Below, one piece after another: positions 15,549 to 20,996 of a DNA stretch of 20,996 nucleotides. How positions within the stretch are numbered: the first letter of the stretch is position 1; every line of letters begins with the position of its first letter. This DNA is from Cryptoclostridium sp964637365 (GTDB taxonomy: Bacteria > Bacillota > Dehalobacteriia > UBA7702): positions 1 through 20,996 of the forward strand of contig CAZWWH010000030.1 in NCBI GenBank assembly GCA_964637365.1, given 5' to 3'. Position numbers and translations under genes: made by a program. The notes below the pieces were generated by a model. It had not been told where the DNA came from, ran no database searches, and saw nothing but the letters and a program-made list of their open reading frames with translations.

Positions 15549-15971
15549 ATGTGTGTTGCGATCGTTTATTGGAGTGGTACCGGTAATACCGAAGCCATGG
15601 CAAAGGAAGTTGCCAAAGGCGTTCAGGAAAATGGCACAGATTCAAAACTGTTTCTGGCTGATGAATTTCATGAAAATATGATGGAAGATTACAGCGCTAT
15701 CGCCTTTGGTTGTCCCTCTATGGGCGAAGAAGAATTAGAAGAAACAGAATTTGAACCCATGTTCAGCCGCTGCAAACCATATTTAAAGGACCGCAAAATC
15801 GCCTTGTTTGGCTCTTATGGATGGGGCGACGGCGAATGGATGCGGCGCTGGGAGGATGATGCACGAAAAGACGGTGCTTCCCTCGTTTGTGAGAGCGTTA
15901 TCTGCTGTGAAGATCCCGATGAAGAGGCCTGTGAGGCTTGCCGCGATTTAGGCCGTGCTTTGGCCAATTAA
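15549..15971 (+). CDS. flavodoxin
   Basis: 140 residues. The FMN-phosphate loop SGTGNTEAMA follows beta-1 (CVAIVYW), and FGCPSMGEEELEE and LFGSYGWGDGEWMRRWED mark the two FMN-ring loops, as in short-chain flavodoxins. These proteins replace ferredoxin in electron transfer, often when iron is short. An ATG six bases upstream (15543) is one base from the GAGG site, so 15549, spaced by seven bases, is preferred. It follows the DUF3793 gene by 53 bp in one operon. The three-dyad leader upstream would control both. It ends before a long palindromic terminator. Confidence 0.92.
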   Translation: MCVAIVYWSGTGNTEAMAKEVAKGVQENGTDSKLFLADEFHENMMEDYSAIAFGCPSMGEEELEETEFEPMFSRCKPYLKDRKIALFGSYGWGDGEWMRRWEDDARKDGASLVCESVICCEDPDEEACEACRDLGRALAN

Positions 15972-16101
15972 ACCAGTTTGTATATTTCGGGATGGTCAAC
16001 CTCTGTCTCCTCCTTTCAACCCCCAATCTTCTGTATCTCTGGATCCTTGAAATTCTTATTCTGAAAAAATATACTTGACAGAGAGATCCCGTAATATAGC
16101 C

Positions 16102-16136
16102 AAAGAGCGATTGTGATATCACAATCGCTCTTTTTG
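16102..16136. terminator. 32-bp perfect palindrome, bidirectional terminator
   Basis: AAAGAGCGATTGTGAT and its exact complement (16102-16117 with 16118-16133) form a perfect hairpin, followed by T-rich sequence in both directions. It lies between the converging flavodoxin and oxidoreductase genes. Confidence 0.9.
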
Positions 16137-16145
16137 TGGTATTTA

Positions 16146-16778
16146 TTATTCTCCTACAACGCTGAACCGCTTTTGGACATGATTGCCCTGTTCCGCTTCG
16201 TCAATCATGGCAATGGCGTAGTCCGCGTAGCTGATGACGCTTTCTCCTTTGGCATTGAGAACAAGCTCTTCTCCGCCGAGGATATATTTTCCGGTGCGGG
16301 CGCCGTCTGCCTGAAAATCTCCTGCCGGGGAAAGATAGGTCCATTGTACGTCATTCCGCTCTCTCAATTCCTCTAAGGCTTTTGCCATGGCGGCGGCCAA
16401 GGGTTTGAACATTTCCGGGAAATCTGGACCGTCGGCCACACAAACGGTATGCTCAGGATTCACATAAAGACTGCCGGCTCCGCCCACTACCAGCAAACGA
16501 ATTTCAGTGCCGGAAACCAGGTCGCAAAGGTGCTTTAGAGATGTGCTGTGCTGGGGCAAAGTATCTTCAGTCCAAGCGCCAAAGGCGTCGATGATAACGT
16601 CGTTTCCCTTGAGGTCGTCGTAAGAAAGTTCAAATAAATCCTTTTCCAGAACCTTTGTTGCTTGCGGGGCTTTGTCTCCGTTTCGGACAACCGCTGTAAC
16701 CTCATGTCCACGGTTCATAGCTTCCTTCACCAATAAGCTACCCTGTTTTCCTGCTGCGCAAATGACTGCGATTTTCAT
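16146..16778 (-). CDS. NAD(P)-binding oxidoreductase (SDR/NmrA-like)
   Basis: 210 residues. The N-terminal Rossmann segment MKIAVICAAGKQGSLLVKEA has the atypical dinucleotide loop AAGKQG of the NAD(P)H-binding (PF13460) group. It continues with NRGHEVTAVVRN, the VIIDAFGAW and LLVVGGAGSLYV blocks, and a YLSPAGDFQADGARTGKY region. GGAGG lies eight bases before the ATG. The frame is open farther upstream, but that part lacks a ribosome binding site. The gene diverges from an HxlR regulator, a common pairing for redox- or electrophile-responsive reductases. Substrate unknown. Confidence 0.88.
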   Translation of the reverse strand: MKIAVICAAGKQGSLLVKEAMNRGHEVTAVVRNGDKAPQATKVLEKDLFELSYDDLKGNDVIIDAFGAWTEDTLPQHSTSLKHLCDLVSGTEIRLLVVGGAGSLYVNPEHTVCVADGPDFPEMFKPLAAAMAKALEELRERNDVQWTYLSPAGDFQADGARTGKYILGGEELVLNAKGESVISYADYAIAMIDEAEQGNHVQKRFSVVGE

Positions 16779-16859
16779 ATTAAATTCCTCCGTTTCATGG
16801 ATTTCTATGGTATTTTTTACTGTCGGTGTTGACTCCTGCAACCCTTGACTCTATAATAA

Positions 16860-16944
16860 ATTCTTAGAGGCTTATTGTAAAGTAGGCACAATATTGTGGT
16901 GTAGTTACCAAAAGGAAACGATTGGACAGTTACTTGGAAGAAAC
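16860..16944. promoter_or_regulatory. divergent control region, oxidoreductase / hxlR
   Basis: A perfect 12-bp palindrome CACAATATTGTG (16887-16898) lies between the genes. Two imperfect direct copies of AGTTACnnnnnnGAAAC-like sequence (16903-16919 and 16928-16944) follow, 25 bp apart. On the minus strand TTTACA with a TATTAT-like -10 could serve the oxidoreductase. The palindrome is the best candidate for the HxlR operator, but this is inference. Confidence 0.45.
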
Positions 16945-17010
16945 CTTTGGAGATTACCTGAGGTTATGAATTTTATAAAGTCGAAAATATTTTTTTAGGA
17001 GGAATTGATC

Positions 17011-17334
17011 ATGGCAATGAACTTACCAGCTTGCCCCGTGGAAACCACGTTGATGCTAATCGGCGACAAATGGAAGGTTTTGATCCTACGGGATTTAATT
17101 GATGGTACGAAACGGTTCGGGGAATTAAAAAGATCCATCGGTAATGTAAGTCAAAAAGTACTGACTGCCCAGCTTCGCGATATGGAGGAAAAAGGCCTTG
17201 TAGACCGCAAGGTTTACGCCGAAGTACCTCCCCGGGTAGAATATACTCTGGCAGAGACCGGCTATAGTCTCAAGCCTATTCTTGACGCTATGTGGAATTG
17301 GGGCGAAAATTATAAAGAAAAAGTAAACCATTGA
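17011..17334 (+). CDS. HxlR-family transcriptional regulator
   Basis: 107 residues. A single winged-helix HxlR (MarR-like) domain is evident: CPVETTLMLIGDKWKVLILR, FGELKRSIGNVSQKVLTAQL, RDMEEKGLVDRKVYAEVPPR, VEYTLAETGYSL. Cys-9, in the conserved N-terminal CPVE position, is the redox- or electrophile-sensing cysteine in several family members. AGGAGG is eight bases before the ATG at 17011, preferred over a TTG at 17005. Divergent from the NAD(P)-binding oxidoreductase, which it probably represses or activates. A strong terminator follows. Confidence 0.92.
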   Translation: MAMNLPACPVETTLMLIGDKWKVLILRDLIDGTKRFGELKRSIGNVSQKVLTAQLRDMEEKGLVDRKVYAEVPPRVEYTLAETGYSLKPILDAMWNWGENYKEKVNH

Positions 17335-17396
17335 TAACCTGGATTTGTATATCTATTTGTGTCTTTCAATCAGATAGATGAATCATGAAAACAACA

Positions 17397-17436
17397 AACA
17401 AAGAAGCTACCTTGTGGGGTAGCTTCTTTGTTTATT
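17397..17436. terminator. bidirectional terminator
   Basis: A perfect 15-bp stem (17397-17411 with 17418-17432), loop TTGTGG, flanked by T-rich sequence on the plus strand. It ends the hxlR transcript, and its right arm overlaps the stop codon of the convergent Arc-like gene at 17432. Confidence 0.88.
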
Positions 17437-17599
17437 TCGTTTTACCATCTTTTTTTAATCGTTTCTCTCTTTTGAGTGCTTCTCTCAGCAGGTATTCTAT
17501 GTGGCCGTTGACGCTGCGAATTTCGTCTGCGGCCCATTTCTCAATGGCCTCATAAATTTCGGGATCTAGCCTGAGAGGAAAGCTTTTTTTCGGAGGCAT
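17432..17599 (-). CDS. Arc-like ribbon-helix-helix protein
   Basis: 55 residues. The N-terminus MPPKKSFPLRLDPEIYEAIE gives the ribbon strand (KSFPLRLD), followed by helix A (EIYEAIEKWAADEI) and helix B after RSVNGHIEYLLREALKR, the pattern of Arc/MetJ/CopG-type DNA-binding proteins. The start codon lies three bases past the stop of the SPFH gene, with no clear ribosome binding site of its own, so translation is probably coupled. This pairing of a small Arc-like protein with an SPFH protein is common in Firmicutes. Possible autorepressor of the operon; target not shown. Confidence 0.85.
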   Translation of the reverse strand: MPPKKSFPLRLDPEIYEAIEKWAADEIRSVNGHIEYLLREALKREKRLKKDGKTK

Positions 17600-17602
17600 A
17601 AA

Positions 17603-18451
17603 TTAATACAAGCTTCCTGTATTAATCACCGGCTGGGCTGACCGGTCGGAAACGATGGTAACCATTAAATTGTTGATCATGGCTACTTTTCGTTCTTCAT
17701 CCAAATCAATGGCAGCGTCTTGTTCCAAGCGTTCAATGGCCATCCGAGCCATACCCACCGCTCCGTCTACAATAATCTGCCGCGCAGCCAATATCGCGGC
17801 AGCTTGTTGGCGTTGCAGCATTGCGCTGGCAATCTCTGTGGCATAGGCCAGATGGGTCAAACGGGCTTCGATAATCTCCACACCAGCGACTAACAGCCGT
17901 TCTTCCAATTCCGCTTGAAGCTCCTTGGCAACGATGTCGGCACTGCTTCTTAAAGAAATACCATCCTGTTCCTGAAAATTGTCGTAGGGGTATTTTGCAG
18001 CGACATGGCGAAGGGCAGTTTCACTTTGGATCTCGACGAACTCCAGATAATCGTCAACATCAAAAATGGCTTTGGCAGCATCGATCACGCGGTACACAAC
18101 CACTGCTGCGATTTCCACCGGATTCCCTTCCACATCATTGACCTTTAACCGTTCGCTGTTGAAATTGACCACCTTGACCGAAACTTTCTTTGACACGGAA
18201 AAGGGAATTACAAACCATATTCCTGTATCTTTGATGGTTCCCGTGTATTTTCCGAAGAAAGTCAGTACTGCCACCTTGTTTGGTGACACCACCACCAGAC
18301 CACAGCAAAGAATCACTGCCAATACGCAGGCGGTAATCCCAATGCCGAGCATTTCTGGGACTGCGATAAAGCAGTACACTGCGGCACCGATCAGGGCCAA
18401 AATCAGAACAAGTACGATGAATCCGTTGATTTTAAAAGCAGGTTTTTCCAT
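17603..18451 (-). CDS. SPFH/band-7 (stomatin-like) membrane protein
   Basis: 282 residues. Two adjacent hydrophobic segments near the N-terminus (about 9-28 and 33-52) are followed by the SPFH domain: VVVSPNKVAVLTFFGKYTGT, then VKVVNFNSERLKVNDVEGNP and VEIAAVVVYRVID. A helical region has LRHVAAKYPYDN and the family-typical GVEIIEARLTHLAYATEIAS, AMLQRQQAAAILAARQ. GGAGGTGATT precedes the ATG. Such proteins form cytoplasm-facing cages or membrane microdomains; some act with proteases. No partner protease is next to it, only the Arc-like gene downstream. Confidence 0.9.
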   Translation of the reverse strand: MEKPAFKINGFIVLVLILALIGAAVYCFIAVPEMLGIGITACVLAVILCCGLVVVSPNKVAVLTFFGKYTGTIKDTGIWFVIPFSVSKKVSVKVVNFNSERLKVNDVEGNPVEIAAVVVYRVIDAAKAIFDVDDYLEFVEIQSETALRHVAAKYPYDNFQEQDGISLRSSADIVAKELQAELEERLLVAGVEIIEARLTHLAYATEIASAMLQRQQAAAILAARQIIVDGAVGMARMAIERLEQDAAIDLDEERKVAMINNLMVTIVSDRSAQPVINTGSLY

Positions 18452-18501
18452 ATAATCACCTCCGAAATATGATATCACTATAATTTATTATTATATTATA
18501 A

Positions 18502-18541
18502 TGATATTATAAGTATATCATATGCTGGCGTTTTTTGTCAA
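18502..18541 (-). promoter_or_regulatory. SPFH-Arc operon promoter with overlapping dyad
   Basis: On the minus strand TTGACA (18536-18541), 18-bp spacer, TATACT (18512-18517). A dyad TGATAT-N7-ATATCA (18502-18520) covers the -10 box, a position suited to a repressor such as the operon's own ribbon-helix-helix protein. The surrounding 60 bp are very AT-rich. Confidence 0.6.
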
Positions 18542-18547
18542 GGCTTT

Positions 18548-18733
18548 ATGGAAAATGGTCTTGTCAAAAAAATATCGCTGTATTATAATAAAAATTGCAT
18601 AATCATAAATAATAACAGAAAAGAATTTTTACATGGGATTGGGCGCGGATTTGCCTTTATTTCCCCGTTGATTTTGGTAGCCATTCTTACCTGCATGTTA
18701 TCGCCTATGATTTTCCAAGAGGTCTATCGCTGA
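18548..18733 (+). CDS. doubtful 61-residue ORF with one membrane segment
   Basis: The ORF ends three bases before tadA. Its C-terminal third (FAFISPLILVAILTCMLSPM) would make a membrane helix, but the N-terminal part is rich in N and K from AT-rich sequence, there is no clear ribosome binding site, and it starts inside the promoter region of the divergent SPFH gene. It may be chance, or a shorter real peptide starting internally. Confidence 0.25.
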   Translation: MENGLVKKISLYYNKNCIIINNNRKEFLHGIGRGFAFISPLILVAILTCMLSPMIFQEVYR

Positions 18734-18736
18734 TTT

Positions 18737-19195
18737 ATGAAAAAGGACTTTTTATATTATATGGATGAAGCCATTGCCGAGGCCAGAAAAGCCGCAGACC
18801 ACGGTGACGTTCCTGTTGGCGCTGTGGTGGTGTATCAAGATGAGATTGTCGGCCGTGGTTATAACACAAAGGAAAACCTGCAAAATCCCATGGGTCATGC
18901 AGAAATCAATGCCATTGCCGAAGCTGCCAGTCATCTGGACCGATGGCGATTATCTGACTGTTCCTTGTATGTGACCATGGAGCCTTGTCCCATGTGCGCC
19001 GGGGCGATTTTGCAAGCCAGAATCGGCCATGTGGTTTTTGGCGCTTGGGATGTGAAGTGGGGAGCTGCCGGTAGCCGCACCGATGTTTTGAAGCCTGGTC
19101 TGTTTAATCATGAGGTATCTTTGTACGGTGGCATTCGGGAGGAAGAATGCCGTAAACTAGTGGAGGATTTTTTCGCCCATCGCCGCAAAGGATAA
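18737..19195 (+). CDS. tadA: tRNA adenosine(34) deaminase
   Basis: 152 residues, full length for the family. The zinc ligands are His-54 in the GHAEINAI motif (with catalytic Glu-56) and Cys-84 and Cys-87 in EPCPMCAGAI. TadA converts the wobble adenosine of tRNA-Arg(ACG) to inosine. The sequence HGDVPVGAVVVYQDEIVGRG near the N-terminus and DVLKPGLFNHEVSLYGGI near the end are family-typical. The ribosome binding site is weak (AGAGG, about 13 bases upstream). The neighbouring downstream gene is a tRNA locus, as is often seen for tadA in Firmicutes. Confidence 0.93.
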   Translation: MKKDFLYYMDEAIAEARKAADHGDVPVGAVVVYQDEIVGRGYNTKENLQNPMGHAEINAIAEAASHLDRWRLSDCSLYVTMEPCPMCAGAILQARIGHVVFGAWDVKWGAAGSRTDVLKPGLFNHEVSLYGGIREEECRKLVEDFFAHRRKG

Positions 19196-19224
19196 GAATA
19201 GAGCGATTGTTTTCATCTTCCCCC

Positions 19225-19253
19225 TTGTGGAATCCCTGTGAATATGATAGAAT
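19225..19253 (+). promoter_or_regulatory. promoter in front of the tRNA-Ser locus
   Basis: TTGTGG (19225-19230), 17-bp spacer, TAGAAT (19248-19253), placed 12 bp before the tRNA-Ser-like fragment. It probably belonged to the original tRNA gene and may still feed transcription to the intact copy downstream. Confidence 0.55.
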
Positions 19254-19265
19254 AATACTACTTAT

Positions 19266-19306
19266 GGAGACGTATCGAAGTGGTCATAACGAGAACGACT
19301 CGAAAT
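19266..19306 (+). pseudogene. tRNA-Ser 5'-half remnant
   Basis: Matches the first 41 bases of the intact tRNA-Ser downstream at 35 positions, through the anticodon loop (CTCGAAA). The anticodon stem no longer pairs, and the variable arm, T arm and acceptor 3' strand are missing. Further on, AATCCAGT-N4-ATGCGGG (19339-19357) and GCTGTTCTTTCC (19387-19398) repeat the flank that follows the intact tRNA, so the whole segment is a decayed partial duplicate of the tRNA locus. Confidence 0.75.
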
Positions 19307-19461
19307 TTATTGGATTAGTGTCAGTTTTGTCCGCTGAGAATCCAGTGTTTATGCGGGGTCCCGTAGTTCGAAAAACCGAATATTTTGCTGTTCTTTCCGT
19401 CAGTTCTTTCCAAAAGTTTTTTTTTGCAAAAACATCAGGAAAATGGCGGGTTAACATATAC

Positions 19462-19550
19462 GGAAGCGTATCGAAGTGGTCATAACGGGCCTGACTCGAA
19501 ATCAGGTAGCCTTCACGGGCTCGTGGGTTCGAATCCCACCGCTTCCGCCA
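19462..19550 (+). tRNA. tRNA-Ser (anticodon CGA)
   Basis: An 89-nt class II tRNA. The acceptor strand GGAAGCG pairs with CGCTTCC followed by GCCA (CCA is encoded). Anticodon stem CCTGA/TCAGG has loop CTCGAAA, giving anticodon CGA (19497-19499), which reads UCG. A long variable arm (TAGCCTTCACGGGCTC) is typical of serine tRNAs, and the T arm is GTGGG-TTCGAAT-CCCAC. Followed by a terminator and an integrase gene. Confidence 0.95.
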
Positions 19551-19553
19551 TTG

Positions 19554-19595
19554 AAAAATCCAGTAACCATGCGGGTTTCTGGATTTTTTCTTTTT
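19554..19595 (+). terminator. tRNA-Ser terminator
   Basis: AAAAATCCAG (19554-19563) pairs with CTGGATTTTT (19579-19588), with a T-rich continuation to 19595. It starts four bases after the tRNA. Confidence 0.88.
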
Positions 19596-19626
19596 TATGT
19601 CCACCAAAAAAACCACCCGATTTTCG

Positions 19627-19662
19627 GCTGTTCTTTCCATAGTTTTGGAAAGAACAGCTTTT
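19627..19662. terminator. hairpin between tRNA and integrase
   Basis: GCTGTTCTTTCC (19627-19638) pairs perfectly with GGAAAGAACAGC (19647-19658). It has a T-rich tail on the plus strand and stands just past the integrase stop on the minus strand. The left arm recurs exactly at 19387-19398. Confidence 0.7.
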
Positions 19663-19666
19663 CTCT

Positions 19667-20758
19667 TTATTTCCCGCATTTTTCTGCCACTGTCTCCCAC
19701 TTACTGACGAAATCCACAGTCTCCGGCAGTGCCATACCGCTCACCATCGCCTGTGCCGAGGACAGCTTTGAGGTGTAGTCAAGGTGGGCGTAGATATTCG
19801 CTGTGGTGGAAAAATCGCTGTGCCCCAGCCATTCCTGAATCTGCTTGAGCGGCACGCCGTTGGCAAGCAAGAGGGAGGCGCAGCTGTGTCTTAAATCGTG
19901 GAACTGCATGCGCCGTAAGCCGTGCTTTTGGATATACTGCGGAAAATAGCTTGTCAGATACTCCGGCTTCATCAAATTGCCCAGCTCATCTACAAAGACA
20001 TAGCCGTCATACTCGTAGTTGTAGCAGTTGCCGCAGACCTGCTTGTTCAGCTCCTGCGCCGCCTTGACTTCCTTAAAGTATTCGACAAAGCTGCCCACTA
20101 GCGGAAGAGTGCGCATACTGGACTTTGTCTTGGCGGAATCCTGCGCATACATCTCGGTTTTACCGTCCACCTGCACGGAGGTGACCGTGTGCCTGATGGT
20201 AAGTGTGCCACGCTCAAAATCGATGGCGTCCCATTTTAGGCCGCACACCTCGCCACGCCGCAAACCGTAGAAAGCGGCGACCAGAACCGGAAGCTCCAGT
20301 TTTATCCCCTTGACCACCTCGAACAGGTGCTGAAGCTCCTCGGCGTCGAGGAAAACCGGCTGGTAATCGTTCTTTTTCGGGCGGTCAACCTTCATCGCCA
20401 CATTTTGCGGAACAAGATCGGTTTTCATGGCGTATCTCAGCGCCTGATGAATGACGTCGTGGTAGTGGATCACGGAATTGGGCTTAACGGTTTTCAGCTT
20501 TTCCGAATAGAACTGCTGGATGTGCCTTGCCTCCAAACCCTGAAGCGTGACCCCTTTCTTGCGGAAATACGGCTCAATGGTCGCTTTTATCATCGCTTCG
20601 TAGGAACTGTAAGTTGTCGCTTTCACACACACCTTCACGATGTCCAGCCACTCCAAAAGATAATCCGCAAAAGGCATATCGGAAGCAAGTTCCCCGACCT
20701 CCTGCGGCGGCTCAAACTCGCTGCGGATGCGTGCGAGTTCCGCCTCGGCTTTTTGATT
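19667..20758 (-). pseudogene. tyrosine recombinase (integrase), N-terminus cut by an IS element
   Basis: The catalytic domain is complete. Numbered from the Met at 20677, it has Arg-140 (YGLRRGEVCGLKW), His-260 and Arg-263 (HDLRHSC), His-286 (LGHSDFSTT) and the nucleophile Tyr-296 (NIYAHLDY). An N-terminal SAM-like core-binding domain covers about 1-90. The frame stays open and family-like upstream of that Met (QKAEAELARIRSEFEPPQEV), to 20758, where IS3-family sequence begins, so the arm-binding N-terminus is missing. An internal start at 20677 could give a 336-residue protein, but no good ribosome binding site serves it. It belongs to the Tn916-like integrase group with a CGNCYNYEYDGY insert. 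Its place beside tRNA-Ser marks that tRNA as the probable attachment site. Confidence 0.85.
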
Positions 20759-20759
20759 T

Positions 20760-20996
20760 TGTCAAGATTAGTTGACAGTTTTTGCTCAAGGATTTTGAAT
20801 CCTACGCAGCTTCTTTCAGGGAATCATAGTATTGCTGTCGTTTTACCATAGGGGGAAGACCTCCATTAGCAGAACAGATCCTCCGGTTATTCCAGTAGCT
20901 GATAAAATATCTCCAGATAAGTGTTTTCAGTTCTTCTGTGGTCATCTTCTCCGTATCATAACGGTCATATAACAGTTCGGATTTCATTCTGGCCCA
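20760..20996 (-). mobile_element. IS3-family insertion sequence, one end (runs off the window)
   Basis: The element begins with TG at 20760 and an 18-bp stretch that is itself a dyad, TGTCAA-GATTAG-TTGACA, followed by GTTTTTGC. It interrupts the integrase reading frame. The transposase C-terminus lies just inside, on the minus strand. Only one end is visible, so the partner inverted repeat and any target duplication cannot be checked. Confidence 0.75.
20802..20996 (-). CDS. IS3-family transposase OrfB, C-terminal part
   Basis: Partial gene entering from the right edge. WARMKSELLYDRYD, then the helix ELKTLIWRYFISYWNNRRIC and the ending LPPMVKRQQYYDSLKEAA correspond to the C-terminal end of the DDE integrase core (rve) and following tail of IS3-family OrfB. 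The catalytic Asp and Glu residues lie mostly beyond the window. Whether the full transposase is intact cannot be told. Confidence 0.85.
   Translation of the reverse strand, partial: WARMKSELLYDRYDTEKMTTEELKTLIWRYFISYWNNRRICSANGGLPPMVKRQQYYDSLKEAA

Noticed and set aside
16075..16100. TTGACA before the palindromic terminator at 16102
   Set aside because: No -10 box at proper distance and no gene to drive; the next gene is convergent.
19284..19700. 138-codon minus-strand ORF containing RRWDSNPRAREGYLISSQ
   Set aside because: It is the antisense reading of tRNA-Ser, a well-known false ORF; it also spans the terminator.
1..20996. CRISPR arrays, rRNA genes, riboswitches, defence systems
   Set aside because: No regular repeat-spacer pattern, rRNA signature, recognisable riboswitch core or defence gene cluster was seen.

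Overview
The window looks like chromosome of an anaerobic, spore-former-type Firmicute (class Clostridia). The basis is AGGAGG-type ribosome binding sites, consensus sigma-A promoters, SLH-anchored surface proteins, a DUF3793/flavodoxin pair, PadR/DUF2812 and SPFH/Arc-like pairs, and moderate-to-low GC. This is inference from gene families; no species marker is present.

Left part (1-6.2 kb): a DUF975/CmpB-like membrane protein, an unrecognised helical protein, a TraX-family membrane protein and a SAM-dependent methyltransferase, all on the plus strand and ending in a strong terminator at 4603. Then comes a decay zone (4.7-7.6 kb). It holds a broken carboxymuconolactone-decarboxylase gene, a MarR-GNAT fusion carrying two frameshifts and one stop, a 124-bp duplicated scrap of the locus found again at 8.6 kb, an agmatinase scrap, and a secreted-protein gene with a lost start codon and a frameshift.

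Middle (7.6-14.5 kb): a lipoprotein gene; a padR-DUF2812-small membrane peptide operon whose leader carries 15-bp tandem repeats; a large secreted GH26-like glycosidase with three SLH domains; and a metal-response module of a P1B-type ATPase and a CsoR-family repressor. A CsoR-like 16-bp operator is found at the ATPase promoter, at the csoR promoter and, unexpectedly, next to the -35 box of the distant lipoprotein gene.

Right part (14.7-21 kb): a strong promoter followed by three GTTAGC-N4 dyads drives a DUF3793 gene, which appears to start with ATT, and a flavodoxin gene. Next are a divergent NAD(P)-binding oxidoreductase/HxlR regulator pair, an SPFH/band-7 protein with a 55-residue Arc-like partner, tadA, and tRNA-Ser(CGA). 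The tRNA locus is preceded by a decayed partial copy of itself and followed by a tyrosine integrase whose N-terminus is cut by an IS3-family element that runs off the window.

No clearly new multi-gene system is evident. The strongest leads are the putative three-site CsoR regulon, the triple-dyad DUF3793/flavodoxin operon with its ATT start, the periodic PadR leader, and the layered tRNA-Ser integration scar.
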